A program made the position numbers and the translations under genes. A DNA stretch of 64,000 nucleotides from Vreelandella populi. GTDB lineage: Bacteria > Pseudomonadota > Gammaproteobacteria > Pseudomonadales > Halomonadaceae. The notes beneath the pieces are model-generated. The model saw only the letters and a list, made by a program, of their open reading frames with translations. It was not told the origin of the DNA and searched no databases. This document shows, piece by piece, positions 57,560-64,000 of this stretch; the first letter of the stretch is position 1; each line of letters starts with the position of its first letter. The DNA is taken from contig NZ_RZHE01000012.1 of assembly GCF_003989825.1 (NCBI RefSeq), positions 186,001 to 250,000 of the forward strand. The letters are read 5' to 3'.

Positions 57560-57937
57560 ATGTCACTTCTAAACGAATATATTCAAAAAGAGCAACAGCT
57601 TAAGCAGTTGCAAGAAGACTTGCAGCGGCTTGAAGGCGACCAGCGGTTAAAAAGCGAATTAGAGTTCAAGGCAAAACTTGAAGCGCTGATGAATGAGTTT
57701 GGTAAGCGTGCTGCTGATGTTATTGCGCTGCTGGACCCAGCTAACGATCAGCGCAGCGCTAAACCAGCTGTTAGCAACAATGCTAACCGCCGTAAGCGTC
57801 GTCTTAAGGTTTATAAAAATCCGCATACCGGTGAAGTCATTGAAACTCGCGGTGGTAATCATAAAGGCCTGCGTAGCTGGAAAGATGAACACGGTGATGA
57901 AAAAGTTGAATCCTGGCTGGAAAGCATGGAAGACTAA
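57560..57937 (+). CDS. mvaT: MvaT family H-NS-like xenogeneic silencer
   Basis: Nucleoid protein that oligomerises on AT-rich DNA and silences foreign genes. The 125-residue protein has an N-terminal coiled-coil/oligomerisation domain (about 1-60: MSLLNEYIQKEQQLKQLQ, FKAKLEALMNEFGKRAADVI), a basic linker (RRKRRLK, 78-83) and the C-terminal DNA-binding domain YKNPHTGEVIETRGGNHK with the AT-pincer residues RGGN at 97-100. The ATG at 57560 has AAGGA 7 bases upstream. It follows the rpsA terminator in the place usually held by ihfB. Confidence 0.93.
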   Translation: MSLLNEYIQKEQQLKQLQEDLQRLEGDQRLKSELEFKAKLEALMNEFGKRAADVIALLDPANDQRSAKPAVSNNANRRKRRLKVYKNPHTGEVIETRGGNHKGLRSWKDEHGDEKVESWLESMED

Positions 57938-57946
57938 GTAGTATCT

Positions 57947-57977
57947 ATCGGCATTTCATTTTGAAGTGCCGATTTTC
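57947..57977 (+). terminator. Terminator of mvaT
   Basis: A 12-bp stem with one G-U pair, atcggcatttca / tgaagtgccgat (57947-57958, 57962-57973), followed by TTTT, 9 bases beyond the mvaT stop. Confidence 0.85.
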
Positions 57978-58863
57978 TTATAGCGTTGTTTAAATTCTTT
58001 AAGCTGTATAATCGGCTAGTCGTTGCAAGCAATATATTTGAGAATCATTTCAAGTAACGGTATTGTTCCTAGGTTTTGAAAAAAATCATAGCTTTCATGT
58101 GCGACATAAAGTAATCGAGCTCGGATTGAAACTACTGACGGACGTATACTCGTTGGAAAGCAGATCATCAAGTTGATTTTGTGTCTGAGCTGGTATTGGA
58201 TTTTATCCAATATGACTAGCTTTCAATCCCCTAAAACGACTGGATGATACGGAACAGTCTTTCAGAGCCGATGGCAGGATGAATGGCCCGATATAAGGTG
58301 TTCTGCTGGTAGATGCATCTTCATTTCGGTTTGTTCTGCCAGATGGCACTACGGCTTGCATTAAGCGACTTTTTTCATAGAAAATAAGGCATATCTGATT
58401 TGTATGCTACGCTATGATTAAACATGCATACTCCAGCCTGATAGCTGAACTATCTTTCGTTGTGAAGCGTTCAGAATGGTTCCTAGTCTAGCAGCTCGGC
58501 TGAAGCGAAACCTGCACCATGCTTTTCGTTGGACGTTGGGAAGGTGCCATCATGTACTGTCTCTCGTTCGTACGCTGTAAGACAGCTTACAGCACACTAT
58601 GTTTGTAACGGTAAGCGTTCTGTACGGCTGGTCAGGTTGGCAATATTAAAAGATGTTATTGAGAGTACCCTAAGGGGAAAGGTATTTCTTTTCTTACAGT
58701 ATTTGGCCTCTTATGTGATCACTGAGCCAGCTTACTTGTTAGCGATAGCATACCCTATGAAAAATTGATTAGTGCGTTTTACGCGTTTGGATACAGTTTG
58801 TGGAAAAAATACCTGATGCTCAGGTGCTTCGACCATTTCAAGTAAGGTGTAAATGAAACATCA
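57978..58863. other. Long gene-poor AT-rich stretch between mvaT and a small gene
   Basis: About 890 bases without a convincing gene. Short open frames exist (79 codons at 58529-58768 plus; 64 codons at 58016-58210 minus) but have non-ATG starts, no ribosome site and no family-like sequence. A perfect 8-bp inverted repeat lies at 58194-58212. Just before the next gene is a four-codon frame (ATG at 58853) whose stop overlaps that gene's start. The stretch may be a decayed locus or a regulatory region bound by MvaT. Confidence 0.6.
58194..58212. repeat. Perfect inverted repeat, operator-like
   Basis: tattggat - ttt - atccaata, two 8-base arms with a 3-base spacer, inside the gene-poor stretch. 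It could be an operator for a dimeric regulator; no adjacent gene explains it. Confidence 0.6.
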
Positions 58864-59202
58864 ATGAAATATCACAAAGCTCCAAAACAGTTGGATGAGC
58901 GTGAAAAACTGCGTAAGTTTCGTGAACTAGATGATGCGTTTGCGCAAGCATTACGCCAGTTGGAAGACCCTAATAGTGATTTTGACATTCCCACGGGTCC
59001 GCCTGTACGTTCATTAGCCGCGTTAGAAGAAGAAGATGCTACAGAGCGTTTGCAGGTAAGAGAGCGCTTGTTTGAAACCCGGTTGAAAGAACTGATGCGT
59101 GAATATGGCCAATCGGGTCAGGCAGTATGTGAGCTAATTGCAACTCTCTTATCCTATGATCTATGGCCGGAAGATAAGCCACCCTCTATTTCTGCGCCTT
59201 AA
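58864..59202 (+). CDS. Small uncharacterised protein, possible MvaT oligomerisation-domain relative
   Basis: A 112-residue protein. The segment FETRLKELMREYGQSGQAV (70-88) lines up with FKAKLEALMNEFGKRAADV (36-54) of the MvaT protein encoded 0.9 kb upstream: identical at Phe, two Leu, Met, Glu, Gly and Val with several conservative changes. There is no RGGN-type DNA-binding domain after it; the chain ends 24 residues later. If related, it could join MvaT filaments and modulate them, as truncated H-NS relatives do. The similarity is short and by eye. The start ATG overlaps the stop of a four-codon frame behind AAGGTG. Confidence 0.55.
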   Translation: MKYHKAPKQLDEREKLRKFRELDDAFAQALRQLEDPNSDFDIPTGPPVRSLAALEEEDATERLQVRERLFETRLKELMREYGQSGQAVCELIATLLSYDLWPEDKPPSISAP

Positions 59203-59208
59203 ATCATT

Positions 59209-60087
59209 CTATCCATCTTTGTAACGGTAAATACGCAGACTAGGTAGGAATGGGTCCTGCTCAAGCTTTTCATCGCGCCTTTTTGCTCGCGTTCGCTCTG
59301 TTGGGGGATGCAACGGCGGCAGGTTGACATGCGGAAGTCGCTGCTCGGGTGCATGAACAAATAGCGGCATGGCAATATTAAGCGCGCGCCGGGTATGACC
59401 ATCTTCTAATGGTTCGGTAAAAAAAAGGTTTGCGCGCATCAATGGGGCTTGAGCCTGTACTTGTGCCAAGGTTTCGCTGCTAGGCAGGCCCGCAAGTTTA
59501 CGTAGCTGGATGCGTACGTGCGCCGCCTCCGTATCAAGCTGCATCAGTTTCTGTTCTGCTTCTTGGACACTAAGCCGCTTGATGGAGCGGCCGCTGCTGT
59601 ACCAAGCGAGTCGTATACGTGACACAGGTGCTTCGGCAATCGGTATGTGTCGCCAGCACTGCTTTAAATGAAGTCTTGCAAATCCGCTTTGCCGCAATAC
59701 GTCATCCACATAAGGATGGCGTTTGGGAAGGCGCTGCTTGATATCACTAAGCGCTTTAGGCGAAAGGTTCTTTATTTTTTGGATTAGCTCACTAATGCGC
59801 GTCTTCGCTTGGTTGATAGTGTCAATTGATTCAATCAACGCCTCATCGGCTGCGATAATACCTACGTAATTGCGCGTTTCTCGTCCATCTTGACCCTCCT
59901 GATGCCACATATCGAGCAACGCTTTTCTTAACCAGTCCGTGTCAACAATCGGCTGATGGAAAACCCATGTGGGCGGCATTTGTCGCTCGTAAAGGGTAAG
60001 CGAAGCTTCAATAGTGGCAATAAGATGGTCAAAACGATCATCAAGTTCATATAGCAAGCGGTAGGCAGTTACGTCGGTGTCAGACAT
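59209..60087 (-). CDS. Tus-like DNA replication terminus site-binding protein
   Basis: A 292-residue protein that I read as a distant relative of Tus (309 residues), which binds Ter sites and blocks replication forks. The best match is residues 157-181, where RLAWYSSGRSIKRL recalls RFGWANKHIIKNL of E. coli Tus, followed by a similar helical QEAEQKLMQL, then GLPSSETLAQ and the C-terminal PFLPSLRIYRY against IIPRLHLY. This is from memory of the E. coli sequence, not an alignment. There is no membrane segment and the chain is basic. It lies 21 bases after yacG on the same strand. Confidence 0.6.
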   Translation of the reverse strand: MSDTDVTAYRLLYELDDRFDHLIATIEASLTLYERQMPPTWVFHQPIVDTDWLRKALLDMWHQEGQDGRETRNYVGIIAADEALIESIDTINQAKTRISELIQKIKNLSPKALSDIKQRLPKRHPYVDDVLRQSGFARLHLKQCWRHIPIAEAPVSRIRLAWYSSGRSIKRLSVQEAEQKLMQLDTEAAHVRIQLRKLAGLPSSETLAQVQAQAPLMRANLFFTEPLEDGHTRRALNIAMPLFVHAPEQRLPHVNLPPLHPPTERTRAKRRDEKLEQDPFLPSLRIYRYKDG

Positions 60088-60108
60088 AATTATCGTTTAT
60101 CCCTCATG

Positions 60109-60342
60109 TTATGAGAGGGGCGCATCTTTATCAGCTTGCGCCAGCAGTGTTTCTAGATCGGCTTCATCCATGGCCGATTCGCCAGCAATACGGTGTGACT
60201 CTTCTGCCCAAGCGCCAAAATCAATTAATTGGCAGCGCTTGCTGCAAAATGGACGGTACGTACTTTCGGGCCCCCAGATAACTGTATTGCCGCACTGAGG
60301 GCAGTTGACTTCGAGTGGTGCATCGTTGGCAGAGTGAGACAT
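60109..60342 (-). CDS. yacG: DNA gyrase inhibitor YacG
   Basis: A small zinc protein that binds GyrB and inhibits gyrase in E. coli. The 77-residue product has the zinc ligands in CPQCGN and [14 protein letters not shown], the family signature, and an acidic C-terminus. The ATG at 60342 has AGGA 6 bases upstream; the ATG two codons earlier lies too close to it. It follows coaE by 27 bases, the common coaE-(zapD)-yacG order, but zapD is absent. Confidence 0.93.
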   Translation of the reverse strand: MSHSANDAPLEVNCPQCGNTVIWGPESTYRPFCSKRCQLIDFGAWAEESHRIAGESAMDEADLETLLAQADKDAPLS

Positions 60343-60369
60343 AAACATTCCTAAATAGAATAGTAAAAC

Positions 60370-60960
60370 TCAACATGTTCGATAATAGCTGTCCAGGCGC
60401 TCAACCTGGCGCAGCATATGGGCATGGGCGCCACTGTTATCAATCACATCGTCGGCTTTAGCCAAACGCTGATCACGAGGGAGTTGGGCGGCCAGGATAG
60501 CGTGTACCTGTTCGTTGCTCACATTGTCACGGGCAAGCGTACGGGATAATTGGATATGGACTGGTACATCGACCACGAGTGATCGATCGACCAGAGCATT
60601 CTGCCCTGATTCAAAAAGAAGGGGGGAAACGAGTAAGACATAGGGCGAACACTGAGATAGGTGCGATAACTGCTTTATTATCCGCTCTCTGATTTTCGGG
60701 TGAGTAACGGATTCAAGCCATAAACGTTTAGTTGGATCGGCAAAAACAAGTGCACGTAGTGCTGCTCTATCAAGCGTGCCGTCAGTTTTCGTAACGCCTT
60801 CGCCAAAGTAATCGATAATAGCTTTTAACGCAGGCTCGCCAGGCTCAACTATCTCACGGGCAACAATATCAGCATCTACCCAACTGACCCCTAACGTTTC
60901 AAAAGCATGCGCAACGGTTGATTTGCCTGAGCCGATACCACCTGTTAAGCCAATGATCAT
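60370..60960 (-). CDS. coaE: Dephospho-CoA kinase
   Basis: Last step of coenzyme A synthesis. The 196-residue protein has the P-loop GLTGGIGSGKST (4-15), WVDADIVARE, and LLFESGQNALVDRSLVVDVP, typical of CoaE. It follows pilD after 119 bases; the association pilD-coaE-yacG is conserved in gammaproteobacteria. Confidence 0.96.
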   Translation of the reverse strand: MIIGLTGGIGSGKSTVAHAFETLGVSWVDADIVAREIVEPGEPALKAIIDYFGEGVTKTDGTLDRAALRALVFADPTKRLWLESVTHPKIRERIIKQLSHLSQCSPYVLLVSPLLFESGQNALVDRSLVVDVPVHIQLSRTLARDNVSNEQVHAILAAQLPRDQRLAKADDVIDNSGAHAHMLRQVERLDSYYRTC

Positions 60961-61079
60961 AGTAGCCCTTCATTACTTACTTTAGCACCTCATTTTACGC
61001 GCTTTTAACACAAAAGTCGGTCCTGACTGCCTTATAAAGGTTAAGTAAAAGCGTTTAAACAGCATACTTCAATCCCATA

Positions 61080-61922
61080 TCACGTGTGTGAAAGGTAGAA
61101 AGCCACAAGCTCATTGCCGATGAGCAGGCATAACCAGCCCGCGATTGCCAGAAATGGCCCAAATGGCAGGGGAGCGCCACGCAAGCGGGGTAACAACGCC
61201 TGAGCAAGAATACCGATTATGGCACCCAGGCCCGCTGATATTAGTAAAAGTAAGGGTAGGAAGCTCCAGCCAAGCCAGGCGCCCAAGGCGGCTAGAAGCT
61301 TGAAATCCCCATAGCCCATGCCTTCTTTACCCGTCAGTAATTTATACAGCCAATAAACGCTCCAAAGTAGTAAGTAGCCGCCCATCGCGCCGATAACGGC
61401 ATTTGAAAGCATGTAGGGCTGAAATAATAGCTGATAGAGAAGGCCTGCCCATAATAAGGGAAGAGTGAGAATGTCGGGCAAAAGATAGGTTCGAAAATCA
61501 ATAACAGCTAAAGCGAGAAGCGTCAAACAGGCTGCAAAGATAAAGAGGCTGGCTAGACTGACGCCATGGAGAAACGTAATGGCTAAAGCAAGTATGCCGC
61601 CACTCAATTCAATAAGTGGGTATTGAAAACTTATGCTGCCTTTACAGGCAGCGCAGCGGCCACGGCGTTTAAACCACCCGATGAGGGGTAGGTTGTCATG
61701 CCAGGTAATGGGGTTTTCACAACGAGGGCAAATCGAACTCGGCATCGCCAGATTGAATCGAGGCGTTGGCTCAACAGGAAGTTCCAGTGCGGTACGCGCT
61801 TCCAGGCGCCATTGATTCATCAGTATTACCGGCAGGCGGGTAATGACAACATTTAAAAAACTGCCCAGACAACATCCGACTATAAAGACGATAATAACCA
61901 TATCCCACGGCGGCAACTGCAT
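61080..61922 (-). CDS. pilD: Type IV prepilin peptidase / N-methyltransferase PilD
   Basis: Membrane aspartyl protease that cleaves and methylates type IV prepilins and type II pseudopilins. The 280-residue protein has the zinc-binding pairs CPRC and CAAC (about 62-90), seven or eight membrane helices, and the two catalytic Asp in VIDFRTYLLPD and GYGDFKLLAALGAWLG. It follows pilC by 17 bases. Confidence 0.96.
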   Translation of the reverse strand: MQLPPWDMVIIVFIVGCCLGSFLNVVITRLPVILMNQWRLEARTALELPVEPTPRFNLAMPSSICPRCENPITWHDNLPLIGWFKRRGRCAACKGSISFQYPLIELSGGILALAITFLHGVSLASLFIFAACLTLLALAVIDFRTYLLPDILTLPLLWAGLLYQLLFQPYMLSNAVIGAMGGYLLLWSVYWLYKLLTGKEGMGYGDFKLLAALGAWLGWSFLPLLLLISAGLGAIIGILAQALLPRLRGAPLPFGPFLAIAGWLCLLIGNELVAFYLSHT

Positions 61923-61939
61923 AACACTCCTTGATGCAC

Positions 61940-63172
61940 TTAGATAACGGTGCCTAGATCAAAAATGGGAAGATACATGGAGACAACGATGCCACCTACT
62001 AAAATGCCTAATATGATGATGATCAAAGGCTCCATCAACGAAGTCAGTGCGTCAACGGCATTATCGACCTCTTCTTCATAGTACTCGGCAACGCGGTGTA
62101 GCATGGTGGCAAGAGCGCCTGCCTCTTCACCAATACTTACCATTTGCACGGTCAGGGTGGGAAAGCAGTTTGTCATTCTCATTGAAAAGTGAAGCTGCTG
62201 ACCTGTTGCCACGTCTTGTCGAACTTGGCGTACTGCCTGTTCATAGACTTTATTACCGGACGATCCAGCTGCTGTATCAAGGCCATCCACTAATGGAACA
62301 CCTGATGCAAATGTTGTGGCCAGCGTACGAGCAAAGCGCGCAACCGCCGCTTTATTAACAATACTGCCAATAACCGGAAGCTGTAATATGGCCTTATCTA
62401 GGCGGTAAGCCAATGCGGATGAACGGCGCACTAACCATTTAAATACCAACACCGTGGTCATTAGAATGCCCAACAGAGGCAGCCATAGTTGCTGGGCCAA
62501 GACCGATAGATTAACAATTAGCTGTGTAAGGGCTGGGAGCTCCGCACCAAAACTTTGAAACATGCTTTCAAATTGGGGGACCACTTTTATCAGCAAAAGT
62601 AGTGTGATTCCCCATCCTGTGATCAATACGGTAAATGGGTACCAAAGTGCCTTTTTTACGCGCGCCTTGAGCGATTCAACCTTTTCCTTGTATACAGCGT
62701 TACGCTCTAGCATGCTTGAAAGGGTTCCCGCTTGCTCTCCAGCCTGCACTAAATGAATAAACAGCCGATCAAAATGTTGAGGATGATGCCCTAATGCATC
62801 AGAAAAGCTTGTACCTGAAGCAACATCGTCGGCTAGTTGTTTTAGAAGGGCTACCATGGAGGGCTTCTTGAGGCTTTCTGCTACAACGTAAAGCGCTTGT
62901 AAAAGAGGAATGCCTGCGTTGATCATGGTAGCCATTTGCCGAGAAAAGATCATGATATCGGCAGATTTTATACTGCCCGAAGAGTATGAGCCGCCTTTTC
63001 TTTGAATACGGCGTACATGAATATTCTGTTTGCTTAACTCAACAATAATATCTGTCTTGCTATGGCCGATACTCTCACCGGTTAATGGTCGTGCTTGAGG
63101 TCCGATGCCTATCCACTTCCAACGGTACAAATGACGTGGGCGAGCCTTGAGTTTGTTCGTCTGCCGAGCCAT
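61940..63172 (-). CDS. pilC: Type IV pilus inner-membrane platform protein PilC
   Basis: Polytopic platform protein of the pilus machine. The 410-residue protein has two T2SF domains (about 80-205 and 280-405) and three membrane helices (about 180-200, 225-250 and 380-403), with LIHLVQAGEQAGTLSSML and QMVSIGEEAGALATML as the repeated T2SF cores. The ATG at 63172 has AAGGAG 5 bases upstream and is preferred to the GTG at 63178, which overlaps the pilB stop. Confidence 0.95.
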   Translation of the reverse strand: MARQTNKLKARPRHLYRWKWIGIGPQARPLTGESIGHSKTDIIVELSKQNIHVRRIQRKGGSYSSGSIKSADIMIFSRQMATMINAGIPLLQALYVVAESLKKPSMVALLKQLADDVASGTSFSDALGHHPQHFDRLFIHLVQAGEQAGTLSSMLERNAVYKEKVESLKARVKKALWYPFTVLITGWGITLLLLIKVVPQFESMFQSFGAELPALTQLIVNLSVLAQQLWLPLLGILMTTVLVFKWLVRRSSALAYRLDKAILQLPVIGSIVNKAAVARFARTLATTFASGVPLVDGLDTAAGSSGNKVYEQAVRQVRQDVATGQQLHFSMRMTNCFPTLTVQMVSIGEEAGALATMLHRVAEYYEEEVDNAVDALTSLMEPLIIIILGILVGGIVVSMYLPIFDLGTVI

Positions 63173-63174
63173 GG

Positions 63175-64000
63175 TCACTCCTTAATCACGCGATTAATTT
63201 CCTCCAGGCTAGTCACTCCTTGCAAAACGTAATATAAACCGCTTCGCCGAAGGCTGTGGTGGCCCTCGTTTCTCGCTTGGTGTTCGAAATCGATAGCTGA
63301 TTCGTTGTACATGATACGCTGTCGCATCGCCTCAGAAATGGGTACAACTTCATAGATGCCGACACGCCCTTTGTAGCCATGTGTGCATTTTCGGCAGCCA
63401 ACGGAACGATATAAAGTAGCCTGCTCAATTTCATGCTTTAAAAAGCCTTCGTTGAGCAATACTTCAAAAGGGATATCGGTAGTTGCCTTACAGTAATCAC
63501 ATAATTTGCGGGCAAGGCGTTGTGCGATAATTAGGCTCACTGAGCTTGCAATATTAAAAGGGGATACGCCTATGTTGGAAAGGCGGGTCAATGTTTGAGC
63601 AGCTGAATTGGTATGCACGGTAGACAGTACAAGGTGACCGGTTTGGGCAGCTTTCACCGCAATTTCTGCCGTTTCTAGATCCCGTATTTCACCCACCATG
63701 ACGACATCGGGGTCTTGGCGCAGAAAGGAGCGCAGGGCATTGGCAAAATCCAGCCCAATTTTAGGCAGTACGTTTACTTGGTTAATACCCGCAACCTTGA
63801 TCTCAACAGGATCCTCTGCGGTACAGATATTTCGCTCTACCTTATTGAGTAATGTAATGCCCGTATACAGTGAAACAGTTTTGCCGCTACCGGTCGGCCC
63901 TGTTACCAAGATCATGCCTTGTGGTTGTTTAAGGGCTTGTTCGTAGAGCGCTTGCTGAGTCTCGGTGAAGCCTAGCTGATCAATACTTAACTGAATGGCG
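63175..64000 (-). CDS. pilB: Type IV pilus assembly ATPase PilB, C-terminal part
   Basis: Hexameric ATPase for pilus extension. The window holds about the last 275 residues; the rest lies beyond base 64000. Visible are the Walker [13 protein letters not shown], the Asp box [14 protein letters not shown], Walker B-like [21 protein letters not shown], the His box [18 protein letters not shown] and the zinc tetracysteine CDYC ... [17 protein letters not shown]. Its stop is immediately before the pilC start. Confidence 0.96.
   Translation of the reverse strand, partial: AIQLSIDQLGFTETQQALYEQALKQPQGMILVTGPTGSGKTVSLYTGITLLNKVERNICTAEDPVEIKVAGINQVNVLPKIGLDFANALRSFLRQDPDVVMVGEIRDLETAEIAVKAAQTGHLVLSTVHTNSAAQTLTRLSNIGVSPFNIASSVSLIIAQRLARKLCDYCKATTDIPFEVLLNEGFLKHEIEQATLYRSVGCRKCTHGYKGRVGIYEVVPISEAMRQRIMYNESAIDFEHQARNEGHHSLRRSGLYYVLQGVTSLEEINRVIKE

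Noticed and set aside
58016..58210. A 64-codon minus-strand frame in the gene-poor stretch
   Set aside because: Non-ATG start, no ribosome site, and codon use unlike neighbouring genes.
58529..58768. A 79-codon plus-strand frame in the gene-poor stretch
   Set aside because: TTG start without a ribosome site and no recognisable sequence; it could be a remnant but cannot be supported as a gene.
58602..59230. A shared 13-mer, tttgtaacggtaa, at 58602-58614 and 59218-59230, considered as a Ter-like site for the Tus-like protein
   Set aside because: The second copy is the antisense of Arg-Tyr-Lys-Asp codons, and a similar string occurs in rnt for the same peptide, so codon use explains it. There are only two copies and the match to the E. 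coli Ter core is poor.
59209..60087. Cell division protein ZapD, expected between coaE and yacG
   Set aside because: The gene lies after yacG and its sequence does not resemble E. coli ZapD; Tus fits better by eye.

Overview
The window reads as an unbroken stretch of core chromosome from a gammaproteobacterium, most likely Halomonas or a close relative in the Halomonadaceae. The reasons are conserved gammaproteobacterial blocks (groSL-fxsA, accBC-prmA-dusB-fis-purH, rsxABCDGE-nth, serC-pheA-tyrA/aroA-cmk-rpsA, pilBCD-coaE-yacG), an MvaT-type xenogeneic silencer as in pseudomonads and halomonads, a PPi-type phosphofructokinase, and moderately GC-rich sequence. I see no prophage, insertion sequence, integron, rRNA operon or CRISPR array. 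The only RNA gene I can support is one tRNA-Leu(UAG).

Layout. 0-4.2 kb: groEL (partial)/groES with a sigma32-type promoter, fxsA, an SDR dehydrogenase, a beta-barrel-like outer membrane protein and a small membrane protein. 4.3-8.6 kb: tRNA-Leu, comF, srkA, folE, and an aldehyde dehydrogenase of the succinate-semialdehyde type. 8.7-14.6 kb: accB-accC-prmA-dusB-fis-purH on the minus strand. 14.9-21.6 kb: dsbD, ppa, a PP2C/Ser-Thr-kinase fusion that looks catalytically dead in both halves, PPi-phosphofructokinase and RNase T. 21.9-33.3 kb: argG and a HlyU-like gene facing a tightly overlapping signalling operon (response regulator, membrane PAS-exonuclease, small membrane protein, SSS-histidine kinase). 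Diverging from that operon is a cstA / CC-tail protein / ArsA-like ATPase / queuosine-mannosyltransferase-like cluster. 33.3-41.9 kb: a minus-strand unit of diguanylate cyclase, rsxABCDGE, nth and a CsoSCA-like carbonic anhydrase homologue. 42-46.8 kb: metG, a small helical protein, an acyltransferase and rdgC. 47-57.3 kb: thioesterase, gyrA and the serC-to-rpsA operon. 57.3-59.2 kb: an AT-rich stretch with mvaT and a small gene that may be an MvaT oligomerisation-domain relative. 59.2-64 kb: a Tus-like gene, yacG, coaE, pilD, pilC and pilB (partial).

How the genes work together. Most are housekeeping: folding, fatty-acid initiation, aromatic and serine synthesis, translation, SoxR-reducing electron transport and type IV pilus assembly. 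The signalling operon next to cstA resembles the SSS-kinase systems that tune carbon and acetate use, and cstA has an (AAC)n motif just upstream of its ribosome binding site, suggesting Hfq-type control.

Most unusual signals. (1) Four 19-bp tandem copies of the 3' end of the outer membrane protein gene, each encoding a Phe-x-Phe-stop ending in a successive reading frame, so that all three frames end in a barrel-like terminus. (2) The doubly degenerate phosphatase-kinase fusion. (3) A Tus-like gene in the pil/coaE locus. (4) A possible truncated partner of MvaT. (5) A CsoSCA-like protein closing the rsx operon.
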